From Apiospora phragmitis (lineage: Eukaryota; Ascomycota; Sordariomycetes; Amphisphaeriales; Apiosporaceae): a DNA stretch of 64,000 nt. Shown here piece after piece: positions 23,326 to 35,254 of this stretch. The notes under the pieces were generated by a model. It was not told the origin of the DNA, searched no databases, and saw only the letters and a list, made by a program, of their open reading frames with translations. The stretch spans positions 620,001 through 684,000 of the forward strand of contig JAQQWL010000003.1 of the NCBI GenBank assembly GCA_038363925.1, given 5' to 3'. The number at the start of each line of letters is the position of its first letter. The stretch's first letter is position 1. The position numbers and the translations under genes were made by a program.

Positions 23326-25246
23326 AGCCAGTTAACGGTGCTACGGTCACCTTGTATAACGGCGACTTTAAAAACTAATAATAATATTATATAATAATAA
23401 TACGAATAATTTAATTAAAAATTAATATAAAATCTTAAAAACACCGTTTTAGTCTCGAAACGCTTTTATAATACTCTTAATCTCAAATTTAGAGTTAGAT
23501 TTAATTATAACGGCTTCTAACGCCGATAATAAAGGAGTAATAATTTAAAGTTCCGATATAACGCTATTTATTTCCCTTTTAATTACTATAGTATCTCGTA
23601 TACGCGTAAACTTTTAATTAGGGTTAAGTATTACTCTTTTCCTTTTTTTATTTCTTTCTTTTTTTAAATTACTTTTTAAACTGATTTCTCGTGCTCTAAT
23701 TAGCCGATCTAGCCGTTCAAAGTATCTAAACTCTTTTAGAGCTTCCGGAATAAAACCCGGCGCGTCGCGCTATTAAAAATAATATTATTATTATTAAGCG
23801 TATCCGCTAACTCTTTAATCTAGCGGCTGGTCGTAAATATTAATAACGCTATAGAGGAGAATTATTTATTAAAAACGTTAGGGGGAGGCTTAAATAGTTT
23901 TGCTTTTGCTTAGTCTTTTATTCTCCGGTTCCGGTTATTAAGGAGCTTATTAATATTACGAGGGAATATATTAATTACGGCTTAGCCGCTAATTATTATA
24001 TACGGTTAAAAAATAAACCTTTTAATTAATTCGTAATATTAAAGGAAGTCCTTCTTATTTATATTTATATTATTAAACACTATATAGTGTAGGGTTATTT
24101 TTTAATAATAAGTATTCTTTAGTATATTAAAAGGATTAAGATTTAAAGGTTATAATAAGTGCGACGAGTGTGCCGGAAAAGAAGAGAAGTTATATTTTAT
24201 GCTTTAAATACGTTATAATAAAGTTTTCGTTTATATAGTTAATATAATTATTTAAGATAATAAACCGTTATTAATCTTCGTTTTTAAGCTTTATATAAAA
24301 AATAAAAACCTTATTTAATTATATTAAAGTTAGCTCCTTATTAGTTTAGCTTTTAAAGGATGCCGTAAAGACTTAATCCTTTATAGTATCTATTAGCGAG
24401 TCCTCCTTTTTCTAAAAACTATTACTATTGAACTTATTAACCTTTAAATATAATAAAAAGAGGTAAAGCTCGGCTTAAAACGTTATTATATTTAATCGTA
24501 GAAGCTTATTTTCGGTTAAAAGAGTTTATAACTAATATTCTTTTTATTTTAATAAGTTTAATAATTATTATATTCGTTTTATAATCGAGTTAATTACTAA
24601 TCTTGTTAATATTAAATCGAAACTTTAAAGGGATCGATTTTAGAATAAGATTATTAAGCCGCTTGAAAAACTCGATAATTTTTTTTACGGAAATTACGTT
24701 AAGCTTTAGGAAATCTATCCTTTTAAAAAAAGTAGTACCGATAGATGGATAGCGAGTAATAAATCTTTTAACCTAGTTCTTACCGAGTATTATATTAATC
24801 CCGTTAGTTTGAAAAATCCGTTAGGCGAATATCCGGAAGATAATATACGCCGGTGAGCAGCTTAGATTATATTATAGAAGGTATTAAGTCACGATCTAAG
24901 ACTTTTCCGCTATTATTAAGGCCTGGAAAGACTTATTCTATTATTTTATAGTTTTGCGGCCGTGAATCCGAGCCTTTAGAGTTATTTTAGGGATATTATG
25001 CTTCTCGGCGGCTTATTTTATTAACGAGCTATTTATAATATCTTAAATCGCGCGTTATAATGTTAACTCGTTAAGTTTATAGCCTATTAAAAAGAGGAAA
25101 AGAAAAGGAAAACGATAGTATTATTTAATTAACTATAAATTAAAAGCTAACTAGTTTATATACTAATTTATATGTGATACTATTAAGGGCTATTTAAATT
25201 TAAGGGTCGCCGTTATATGAGGTAACCGTAGTACTATTAGCTGGCT
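23326..25246 (-). mobile_element. Second Fot1/pogo-like DNA transposon, nested in gypsy element
   Basis: Terminal inverted repeats of about 44 bp: the left begins AGCCAGTTAACGGTGCTACG at 23326, and the right is its complement ending at 25246. TA flanks both sides (23324-23325, 25247-25248). The repeats differ only by C/T and G/A transitions. At 1921 bp it has Fot1 size. The minus strand near 24430-24750 translates to a RIP-damaged pogo transposase region ending in LPLFIIFKG, which matches the conserved LPPxxIFKG block of the family. Its TIRs are unrelated to those of the copy at 3803-5647, so this is a different subfamily. Confidence 0.8.
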
Positions 25247-26139
25247 TAATACCCGCGCCCCTTTAATTAATAATAGGATTACCGATTATCTTATTATAAG
25301 TAATAAGGACTAATTCGGGGGCGGAGAGAAGCGACCGCATAGCGATAACTCGGTATATTAAACGTATAGAATAGCTGGCTACTATTCACGGGAATATATA
25401 TAAAGGAAGCGGTGCCGAAGGTGTAGGGGTTCCGGATATACCTAACCGGACTACCCTGGGGGAATTCGTACCGGAGTAAATTCGGCATTATTAAGAGTTA
25501 GTAGCTAGGTAGCCGCGCCGTCGAGGCCCTGTACGATCCGTATTTTTATAAGGATACGAGGTCTAGGTAACTAGTTTTTTAAACCGCTGCGGGCTTTATT
25601 AAACCCGGGAGCGGACGAGAATATAATTAAACGAGATATATTTAACGAATACGGTAATAAGGGCTTTTTTAAACCTAAAGTTTTTAAAATCGGTTCTATT
25701 TTAAAAAATATTATTGTTATTTACGGCGAAGCCTCGGTATTTATAAAGCTTACCGATAACTACGAAGAAATAAAAACGACGCGAGATATTTTTATAATCG
25801 CCGATTTATTAATTAGCTTAAAGTTTAATATTATTTTAAAATATTTTTAATATATAATAATTAACTCTAATTATTAATAATTAAAACGGCGCTAAAAATA
25901 TTATATTAACCCTCGAAACGTATTTATTATATAAAGCTAGAAAAAGATACGCTAAGTTATATACGAAGCCCGGAACGTTTTTATAATAATATTAACGTAA
26001 TTATCCTAAAGCGAGCCTAAACCGAGATCGAAATTATTTAAATAAATAGCCGACTTTACTTATACCTTTTTCGAAGAAGTAGCTAGCGTACTTTCGAAGT
26101 ATTATATATTAAAATATCGAATCGATCTCGAATCCGGGT

Positions 26140-26780
26140 CGCACCTACCTTAGGGCTTTATCTACCTATTAACCGAGAAGGAGCTCCAGGTCTTTCGAAA
26201 CTACCTGTCAGACGCCCTCGCGAAAGGATAGATCCGACCGTCTACTAGCTTAGCGGGAGCCCCCGTTATATTAATATTTAAAAAGGGCGGCAAGCTCCGT
26301 TTATACGTAGATTATTAAGGCTTAAATTAGATTATATAAAAAGATTATACGCTATTACCGTTAATCGGCGAAATTTTAAATTAATTATTGAATATAAAAT
26401 ATTATATAAAATTAAATCTAAAAAACGCGTATTATCGGCTACGGATCTATAAAAATAACGAATAAAAAACGGCTTTTCGTATATATTACGGGTTATTCGA
26501 ATATTTCATGTTATTTTTCGGGTTAAATAATACCCTTTTTACTTTTTAAACTTATATTAATTATACGTTTAAAAGACTCTTTAACGATATTTATATTATA
26601 TATTTAAACGATATCTTTATTTACTTTAATTCGTTAAAATAATATTATTATTACGTACGTATTATTTTAAAACGATTATAATAATATAAACTCTTTATAA
26701 ACTTTAAAAAGTACGAGTTTAAAATATAAAAGATTAATTTCCTAAACTTTATAATTAATAATTAAAAAATTTATATAAAA
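26140..26780 (+). pseudogene. Ty3/gypsy reverse transcriptase remnant
   Basis: Translated through stops: TEKELQVFRNYLSDALAKG, then IRPSTS, AGAPV, FKKGGKLRLYVDY and KDYTLLPLIGEIL, a near-textbook RT opening. The catalytic YLDDI survives as YLNDI (about 26605-26620), an Asp-to-Asn change from a G-to-A mutation. The frame carries many TAA stops where CAA, CAG or TGG would be expected. Confidence 0.85.
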
Positions 26781-26949
26781 CGAAATCGAATTAAAATAAT
26801 AACGAATTAATAAAAACCTCGAAACGTAAAAAACTTTTAAGTTTTTTTAAAGTTTTTAAAGTTTTATTAACGATTTATTAAAAACTATTTTAAAATTACG
26901 GCACCTTTAATAAATTTATTTCGAAAAAAAGTAATAAAAAAGATTAAGT

Positions 26950-27420
26950 TAAATCGAATAGCCTCTTCCGTATTTAAGTAATTAAAATAATATTTTATTA
27001 AAACACTTCTACTCGCTTATTTTAAACTAACGAAACGTATACGCGTTAAAACCGATACGTCTACGTTCGCGATTAGGGCCGTCTTAACCTAATTATATAA
27101 AGACCGGTAATACCTCGTAACGTTCTTATCTTAGAAGCTCTTTAATATCGAAACTCGTTATAATACTATAAACGCTAAGTTTTTAACAGTTATTAAAACG
27201 TTTCACGTTTAAAAATATTATTTAATTTATTTTTAAAATATAGTAATAATTAAAACTAATTACTTTAATTATAATTATTTTATAAAAAAAAAGCTTAATA
27301 ATTACGAGCTACGATAGAACTAAAAACTAATAATATTTAATTTCGTAATCGAGTATAAACCGGGGATAAAGAATTTAGTAAACGGGATATTACGTAAGCC
27401 TAAATATTAATAAGCCGATC
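26950..27420 (+). pseudogene. Ty3/gypsy RNase H remnant
   Basis: The translation shows a VKTDTSTFAI-like stretch (family: E-T-D-A-S-x-F-A), then LVTFLS-KLFNIETRYNT and IEYKPGIKNLVNGILRKP. These correspond to the RNase H and connection region that follows RT in gypsy elements. Stops throughout. Confidence 0.8.
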
Positions 27421-28219
27421 GAAACGAGTTAATAACGAGTAAGCTATTATTATTAATATTATAACGTTTTATATAAAATATAAATATAAGTAACGTTTTT
27501 TTATAATATTTAATATAAGAAATAAATATAAACCGCGTTCTTTTATAATACTTAATATAAGATATAAATATAAACCGCGTTTTTTTATAATATTTAATAT
27601 AAGATATAAATATAGACCGCGTTTTTTTATAATATTTAATACGAAATATAAATATAAACCGCGTAATAAATTAAAATAAACAGTTAAGGGTTAATAACCT
27701 AAAAAATGCGATAAAACCGCCGGGCGGCTTAAATCTATTATTAAGAACGGCGGGTTATAAACCGCTTAACCTTTAACGAATAAAAAAAAAGATAATATAA
27801 ACCGAATTAGCTACGCTAGATTTAAAAGAACTGTTAAAATAAATTATTTATAAAGTATAAACGAATACAATCTTGCGAAATAAGTTCGAAACGGGGTTAA
27901 TTCTTTACGGTCGCGATAATAAAATTAAAAAAAGACCTCGTAAGCGGCAAATAAGTAACGATAATTTTTTAAAAATTAAAAAAAACTATACGTACTTAAT
28001 ACGCCTAAATTATAAAAAAAGCTTCTATAATTATTTTATAACGCCGAAACGGCGGGGTATCTTAATTATATTAAAACTTATAAATTATTAAGCCGTTATT
28101 ATTTTTAACTAGTTTTAATAAAAAACGTAAAACGGTATATATAAATATATTCTATATATTAAAAAATTAAGTTTAAAAAGTATTAATTATTTAACGTATT
28201 TAGCGAGCTTTTAATACTA

Positions 28220-28760
28220 ATTAAGTTTTAAAAAAAGATCTTACTTAATTTTATTATAAAATTATTGAAAATATTTAACCGGAATAAAAAAACTTATAAC
28301 GTAATCCTAATTATTATTAATAAGTTTACGAAATATATTTTCTACCTCCTTATAACCTCGAAACTAATTACCGGCGAATTCGCGGATATCTTTTTCTATG
28401 CTATTTTTTACTAATTCGGCTTATTAAAAGGTATTATTTTAAATAAAGGCTCCTTATTTATAAATAAGTTTTAAAAAATATAAGATAACGATTTAATATT
28501 ATTTATTATTTTTAAATAAATAAATAAATTAAATATTAAAATTAAAACTTTAAATATTTCTTACGCGTATATTATAATAAATAATAATTAGATTAAATAA
28601 ATTAATTCGACCTCGTTATATATATATATAATACTAATTCTTACTTAATTATAAAATAAACTTTATTTTATTTATTATATAAATATAAAATTAAAAAATT
28701 AATTAATATATTAAATAATTTTAAATTAAAATAATTAATAAAAACTATTAATTAATTAAA
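28220..28760 (+). pseudogene. Ty3/gypsy integrase core remnant
   Basis: Contains VILIIINKFTKYIFYLL, GEFADIFFYAIF, FGLLKGIILNKGSLFINKF and further core sequence. These align with the D-R-L-T-K, FGLPxxIxSDRGxxFTSxFW blocks of retroviral-type integrases. The D-R-G residues read N-K-G, consistent with G-to-A RIP changes that destroy catalytic aspartates. Confidence 0.8.
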
Positions 28761-29094
28761 AAAAACTTTTATATAACCGCGAAGCGGCTTTATAAATAAT
28801 TTATACCGCCTAAACTATTTATTCGAAATAATATAATAAAACGTATTTAAACCGGAATTTCGAAATAAATAACTAAGTTTTTTTATTATTAAAAAATATT
28901 AAATAAAAACGCCTTAATAAAAAACTTTCGGATAAGTATTTAAAATTATTTTAAGTTTTAGAAAAAATAAGCTCGAACGGACTAGCCTATTAGTTAGATA
29001 TCCTATTTATTTAAAAAATTCACGATATTTTTCCTATTTTTTCGATCGAGGTATTTATCCGCCGTAACTATAAAAACTTATTAAAGTTTTAATA

Positions 29095-29240
29095 CCCTAA
29101 ATTAAATAAAAATAACGTATACGAAATAAAAAAGATCCTTTAATATAAAAATATAAAAAAAACTTATTAATATTTAATATAATAAAAGGGATATAATTAT
29201 AAAAACGATTCGTAAGAGCTTTAAAAAAACGTTAAAATTA
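29095..29240 (+). pseudogene. Chromodomain remnant at integrase C-terminus
   Basis: The + strand reads NNVYEIKKIL, then a linker, then KGYNYKNDS followed by an E-L-like position. This matches the xEYEVExIL...YLVKWKGYxxxxxxWEPxxNL framework of chromodomains with RIP-type stops at the tryptophans. It is the targeting module of chromoviruses. Confidence 0.65.
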
Positions 29241-30445
29241 AAGTTATTATAAAATATAAAAACTATTTTTAAATTATATTAAATTATTAAGTTATTTAAA
29301 CTTTTTAATTTTATTTATTCTTTTTATTCCTTACTCGTTTTTAATATAAACGCTACGAGTTATATTTTTTTTTAAAACTTTAATAATTATATAAAAATTA
29401 GTTATAATATTATAAAGTTTTCTTAATATCGATATAATTTAATTAAGTATTAAAATAAGGCTTAAAATTTTATTAATAATTATTTAAAAAGAGGTAATAA
29501 AAACGTTTAATAAACCTTTATTAATAATTTTATATTAAGCGGTAACGATATTTTAATTACGTTAAGTATCGATTAGAATTTAATAAGTTTTATTAAACGG
29601 TTTAAAATAATACGTAATATATATTTTATATAAAATAATACCGGTTATAATTATAACTTTAAAATATTATTATTATATTAACCTTTATCTTAATACGATA
29701 CCGCCGGGAAACGGCTTTAAAAAAAAGAGATAACTTATAAATAAATAAAACTTAAAAAAAATAACGTAACGAGAATATTTCGAATTAATAATAATTAATA
29801 AATAAATTAATAAAAATTAAACTAAAAAATAAAAAATAATATATTAAATTTATTATTATAAATAATAAAATTATTACGCGCTCGGTTATAATTAATTAAG
29901 CTTTATTTTATATTTATAAAAGCTATAATAACGAAATAGCGGATATAATTATAATTTTAATAATATATATAGTTTTCGGCCGTAATATAACGAGTTATTA
30001 CGCCTTTTTTTAACGCTTTTTAATTAGAATAACCGCGGCTTAATTACGAGCAGAACGCTTTATAGCAGCTCTAAGCTTATAGGACGCGAATATATCGCTA
30101 AGCGAGCTTTTTATGGTAGCCGACGAGCTTACGTTAATAAACGTGTTAATATTAGTAGGGTTAGTTATAATAGAGGTGAGAGTAGAAGTTAAAAGAGGAG
30201 AAAACGATATAGGTGACGAGCCGAGGGAATATTATAGAATTAGTAAAGGGTCGAAACCGATAAGGGAATAAAATTAGTAAGAGCGATAGAATTAATAAAA
30301 TTAGTAGGAGTGATAGAAGTAATAGAATTAGTAGGAGCGGCCATTAATTATACCGGACCTGTTAGGAAGCTACATAGTGGAGTTACCGGGCCTTTACAAG
30401 GAAGTCACTCCGGCCGTGAGGTTTTCGACGAGGCCGGGACGGCCT

Positions 30446-30465
30446 CGGGGGAAGGAGGGGTGCCG
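30446..30465 (+). other. Polypurine tract
   Basis: The purine-rich run CGGGGGAAGGAGGGG lies just upstream of the 3' LTR. This is the expected position and composition for the plus-strand primer of an LTR retrotransposon. Confidence 0.65.
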
Positions 30466-30635
30466 TGTCAGGGTTGCACCTGACAAGGGTCTGATACCCG
30501 GCTGCAGAGCGCCGAGGTCGCCGCTAGGTATATAAGTCTAGTGGTCCTCCCAGATAGTTGGAGGGCCAGAGTTCAGTGAATGCACACACCTACCCCTACG
30601 GGCATCTCTTCACTCTATCTTGCAAGACCTTGACA
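30466..30635 (+). repeat. 3' LTR of gypsy element, nearly unmutated
   Basis: 170 bp, TGTCAGGGTTGC to GACCTTGACA. It keeps C/G at all 14 sites where the 5' LTR has T/A, so it probably approximates the pre-RIP LTR. The adjoining interior (about 30330-30465) is also GC-rich, so RIP faded before reaching this end. Confidence 0.95.
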
Positions 30636-30640
30636 GTTTG
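30636..30640. repeat. Target-site duplication, right copy (GTTTG)
   Basis: Immediately follows the TGACA end of the 3' LTR and matches the left copy at four of five bases. Confidence 0.8.
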
Positions 30641-31743
30641 CTGGATCCAACAGCGGTGACTGGCATGACTCAAGGAAGAAATCAGTTGTGAAACTAGAAC
30701 TTGAGGCCCCCAATAACCCGATCCATTGCTGTGATGGATATCTTACGCCTATAAGATTGACCAGGCCCTATAGCATACCTTTGACCTCTGGCTTCGGATT
30801 CCGTAACTGCTGCATTTCTCCCTTGCTGAACTTGAACGAGCTTCAAGTGAGATGATCGGAGTTCATACATTTGATGATGAGCCTTGCCCTTGCTCAAAAC
30901 AGATAGTAGCTGCAAGATACCGATCTCGATGTTCGGTTTTCCTAATTATACAATTTGATATAGACCTAGATCCTGGACTCAACTCTGCAAAGTTCTTCTA
31001 ATGCTGCTAGACCAACTTGCGGTCTTGGTGAGCCTGACTATGTTTTAGAAAATCCCTTCTGGGTTGTGTGGGTTGATCCTACAAAAGCATGGCTATGATT
31101 ATCCAGGCTATAGAAAGGATTATCGTTAGAAAGTTCTCCTTGAATCTACTGTATGGCTCAGCACTTGAGATAGCGAAACGACGACGGCTTCTGTACTTGT
31201 GGGATGTACTGGAACCGTTCTTTAACGCCTAATTGGCTTCACGGTCTAGAGAAGAGTGATTGACGAGTGACTGGTGTGTGGTCGAAAGTGGTCGAATGCA
31301 TACACTTCCCCGGCAACCTCGTCAAGTGTGGTCGACCCTTTGGTTACTGATTCGAAACATCCTACAGCATTGGAGGAAGGCATATATAGCTACCTAACTC
31401 CTACATCAGTTTGTCCACAACTTGAGCAAGCCAAGGAAAATCCCTTTTTTCCCGGCTTGGTTCAGAAAGAGCTTCAACCTTGCCAACACAAGCATTTTCT
31501 TTGCTGAACGGTCTCTTCACTAGACACTCTCTTCAGCAATTCTTGCACAACCTTTTCGTCATCCTACTTGACATTCTCTTCCCATCCTCTTCGCCATCCT
31601 CGTCACCATTCTCCTCACCGTCCAATTTGCTCTCCTCTTTGCTGACGCCGTCGCTGCCCTCGTTGCTGCCTGGATTGCAATCTCCATTGCCTTCACCAAC
31701 GCAAGTATCTGCCGCTGTGGAAGCACCCACGGGGCAAAGAATC
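30641..31743. other. Intergenic after retrotransposon
   Basis: Normal composition. I see no supported gene. The last 300 bp is pyrimidine-rich and may be the upstream region of the F-box relic. Confidence 0.5.
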
Positions 31744-33568
31744 ATGGATGGTCCCATCGCCGAATGCGGCCCGCCGCCGGAGGGCACGCCCCACGACAGC
31801 GGGGACCCCAATGCCAACTTGTCTCTGCTGAACTCTAGTACCACGTGTCTGTCAACATGATTGAACGTAAGTACAGCACTGTTGTCGTATTCACATGAAT
31901 TCAACACGGAAAGTGGGTTATTATCGAACCACACGCTAACATGGAATTTACAGACGCAAGCAACCGTGCCTGGTCTGAATACCCTAGAAGGCGCAGTCAT
32001 GTGCCGGATCGGTGACTATCTGAACTTCCGGGACTTGACCAGCATGCAAAGATGCTGTAGAAACACATTCGCAGGCATTAGCGGCCGTTACTATATCAAG
32101 AGGGAAGTTGAAGACGGGCAAGACTTCGATATAAGCAGAGCCTGGCATATTGCACACCAGGCTCAGCGTAAGCACATCATTGACCTCGTCCTCGGCGATG
32201 TGGAGAGATGGCCGGAGTCGAGGGCTACCAAGTTCGACATCGACGACGATGAGTTTGCTCAGAGAGTCCTCGCGATGATGGACGAGGACGTCGAAAAATA
32301 GGGCCCCGGCGTCCTGTACTTTACCTGTTCCATGTCCGACACTCTGTAGGACAAGGCGTTGGTGAAGCGCTTACCCAAGTACCACAGACCTGGAAGCCTA
32401 ATTAACCGAGCGATCAGCTCATGCTTTAATGCAGAAGTGATGAAGGACATCATCAAGGCTTACCTAATTGAGTACACAGTGTACTTGCTGGGATGGAAAG
32501 AGGCTCTCATCCGAAGAAGGTTCACGGATGGCTACACCTTGACAAACGACCTCCCTCCCGTACTCTGGGCTTGCTGCGAGAACCGACCCGATATGCTCCA
32601 GTTGCTGCATACTAAGGCCGAATATATTGATAGAAAGCCCTGGGCCCCTATGGACATCAACCTGGCCACGAATGGCCGGAACCAAATATCCCTCGACGTC
32701 GGAATCCACTCCGAGTGGCACCAGCGCCCACCGCCGTTCCTAGACGCCTGGGAGTGTGCCATGCGCCCACTTGATAGCCATGGCCGAAGAAAACATCTCA
32801 ACAACATGAATATGGTAAATGAGGAAACATGCATCTGGCTGATCGAGCACGGACTCGGCTATTCCACCCGTCCGGGTGGAATTCCCATCCAGCATCTCGA
32901 GGAAGCTGCTGTTCTCAAGAAGATGCGGGTAGTAGAGGCCTTGATCGCGCACTTCAAACGCAACAAGACCGTCAAGAAGTGGCAGCGGGCCATTACCTTG
33001 GCGCTTCAAGCTGCTACCAGAGGCTGGGTGGGTTCGCACAAGCCAAAGCCAGCACGCCGATACCAGCAACGGCTCAACACCGGAATGGCCCCCTTTGACG
33101 GACATGAAGCCATTATCGATACCCTGTTGGAAGCGGGCAAGGATCGCGCCACAAACCGTTGGCAGAACCCGGACAGAAGAGACGAGCGGGCCTGCTTGCG
33201 CAGGCCATACGCTCAGCCCCCGATAACGCCCTCTACCTACTCAAGCGGCAGATGGACCTGGGCCTCGTCGACCGCCGTGATCTGCGCGCTGCTTTTTGCG
33301 CCGCTCTCGAGCTCGGTGGACAAGGCGACAAGAAGCGACTCGAGTTCTTCCGGACCGTCATCCCCTTCATTTCGACCCGGCTTGCGAGACCGAACACCTC
33401 GGCCGCGGCAGCGCCTTTTGTCACTCGGAGATCGAGGGCTTGAAGGACTGCCTTATCGCCAAGATGAGAGACTGCTTCAGAACAGATTGCTTCACGACGG
33501 CGCTCTATGCCGTGAAATGGCTTGGTCGGGAACGCGTTGGCGAGGGGATGGTCCAGAAAATGGAATAG
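31744..33568 (+). pseudogene. F-box/ankyrin-like protein gene, decayed (copy 1)
   Basis: The start codon at 31744 opens an exon (MDGPIAECGPPPEG) that meets a TGA at 31858. The same frame continues across an 87-bp intron (31867-31953, GTAAGT...TTACAG) into an F-box-like helix set (MCRIGDYLNFRDLTSMQRCC). In-frame TAG codons follow at 32299 and 32347. A long alpha-helical region then contains LPPVLWACCENRPDMLQLL, AVLKKMRVVEALIAHF and TLALQAATRGW, which looks like degenerate ankyrin or helical repeats. The frame shifts near 33155 (to AIRSAPDNALYLLKRQ) and again near 33380 (to FDPACETEHLGRG), ending at 33568. At least three stops and two shifts make this a pseudogene. Confidence 0.7.
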
Positions 33569-33837
33569 GCAGAGGCCCAGCAGGTCGCTACCAGACGACA
33601 GAACGCTACAGCCACTGCAGTCACCACCGCTACGACAGACACCACTGCCATGATCTCTTTCGCAATTCCATTCTGAGTTCGGATTCTGCGAAACCGGTAC
33701 AGAGTACGGATTGTCAGATCAGCTTTAGTAATTAAGAATTTGGAATAAATTACTATAAAAACCCAAAGGGCCGAAACGACAGCCGAGATAACATCGCCAC
33801 GGCTGCCTCATCAACTGCCTCATCAACAACCCTCCCC

Positions 33838-34741
33838 CAGTCTTCTTGGCCTGTTCTTCTTGGCCTGTTCCGAAAACCGAGTCGACGTCCTCGATTTGCT
33901 CAACAGAAAGAACGGCCATGGCGGTCTGTCGGACTGGTGGCAGGTGGACACCGAACTGCTCACCAATGACCAGAATGAGTGGCCTATGCTGTGGTTCACC
34001 TCTCAGTGGCACCGCAATCCGTCGAACGCCTGGGAGAGTTCATTCAACCTACGAGATTTGCTTGGCCGCCGTAAGCCCCTCGGCCGCACGAGCAACGAAG
34101 ATGCTTACGTCTGGTTGCACGAGCACAGGCGCCGGTTTTAGCTCGCACATGGGTGGAATCCCCTCCAACACCTCGCTGAAGCCGCGGTTTTAAAGAAGAT
34201 GCGCGTGTTCCTGCCCCTGCTCAGCCACTTCGAGTTGACGCTCACGGCCAAGAAATTCAAACGCGCGGGAACCTTGGCCCTCCATACGGCCGCGCGAGGC
34301 TGGGCTGGACCACGCCCAGCGCGATATCATGAGGATGCCCACAACGCCCTGTATCTCTTGCGAAATCAGATGGCGTACAACCTAACTGACCACCGCGACA
34401 TGCGGGCCATTCTATTTTTGAATTCCAATACTTTATCTTTGAGGCTCTGGCGCTCGGCGGAGACGACAATGGAGGAATGCAGCGCCTCCGGTTCTTCGGC
34501 GCGGTCTTCCCTGCGCGTTTCGACTTGGCATGCAACTCCGCAGAGGTCAACGCAGGCGACATCCAGTACCGCAAGATGTTCGACGCCCTCATGGACAGCA
34601 TCTTATCCCAGTTACGCGACGGCCCCCAGTCCTCTCGCTCCATCACGGCCCTGTGCGCCGTCGGATGGTCGAGGAGAAGGAAGCATCCCCAGAGGCGAGG
34701 CAGGTGGCACGGCGATGGGCTACTACTTGCTAAACAACTAT
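33838..34741 (+). pseudogene. Partial tandem copy of the F-box/ankyrin-like gene (copy 2)
   Basis: Across several frames this stretch parallels copy 1 block by block: LACSENRVDVLDLLNRK vs VLWACCENRPDMLQLL, EDAYVWLHEH vs EETCIWLIEHG, AVLKKMRVFLPLLSHF vs AVLKKMRVVEALIAHF, LALHTAARGWAG vs LALQAATRGWVG, DNALYLLKRQ vs HNALYLLRNQ. It lacks the N-terminal F-box and has shifts near 34140, 34430 and 34480. A short sequence starting AGATCAGCTTT follows both copies (33716 and 35127), marking the duplicated unit. Confidence 0.65.
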
Positions 34742-35254
34742 TGAGATCAGACTGCCGCGCCCATCAAAGCAAGAAATTTGACCACGAAGTGCCGTCCTCA
34801 TCTCCAAAGTACCAACGAACATAAACCTTGGGACACAATGGCTGCCAACCACATGCGCCCATTGCGGCAATTGTATCGAGTGAAAGACCTCACTCCCAAC
34901 GACATGGACTGGGAGTTTGCTACGGCAGACTAGCTGTTAAGTCTGAGCAGCTTACATGGTGTACGAGTTTGTACTAGTATGGGTAAATGTGTATGGATCA
35001 CTATGGATGGATTGAGGGCAAGGCCATGAGTTATTGCTATGGTTTGCCGCCCTTGATGCTTAATACTTGAGACAGGACCAGAAGGTGTTGCTGAGAATGT
35101 GTCAGCTTCCAATGGCGGCCGTGTCAGATCAGCTTTGGTGCCTGAGAATCCGAAATGATTTATTGTAAGATCCTGAGAGGCTGAAGTTGTTTCTTGTGAT
35201 TTTACTCGCATTATGGAATAAAATTTCCGATGAATAGCGCAGAATTAGTATCAT

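Larger units (their letters stand above)
22281..30635 (+). mobile_element. Complete Ty3/gypsy chromodomain LTR retrotransposon, RIP-degraded
   Basis: Two 170-bp LTRs (22281-22450 and 30466-30635), both TGTCA...TGACA, bound an 8355-bp unit. It is flanked by a 5-bp target duplication (GTTTA at 22276-22280, GTTTG at 30636-30640). The interior is RIP-saturated. Gag seems to open at about 22493 (MPKRGATAAIRR, then a stop). Pol runs RT, RNase H, integrase, chromodomain on the + strand, the order that defines Ty3/gypsy chromoviruses. A purine-rich tract precedes the 3' LTR. A 1921-bp DNA transposon (23326-25246) is nested inside, so the original element was about 6.43 kb. No open frame survives; it is non-autonomous. 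Confidence 0.92.

Noticed and set aside
27480..27665. Tandem-like ATATAAATATAAACCGCG repeats suggestive of a CRISPR-like array
   Set aside because: Eukaryotic RIP island inside the gypsy element; units are irregular and there are no unique spacers, so this is low-complexity or minisatellite sequence.
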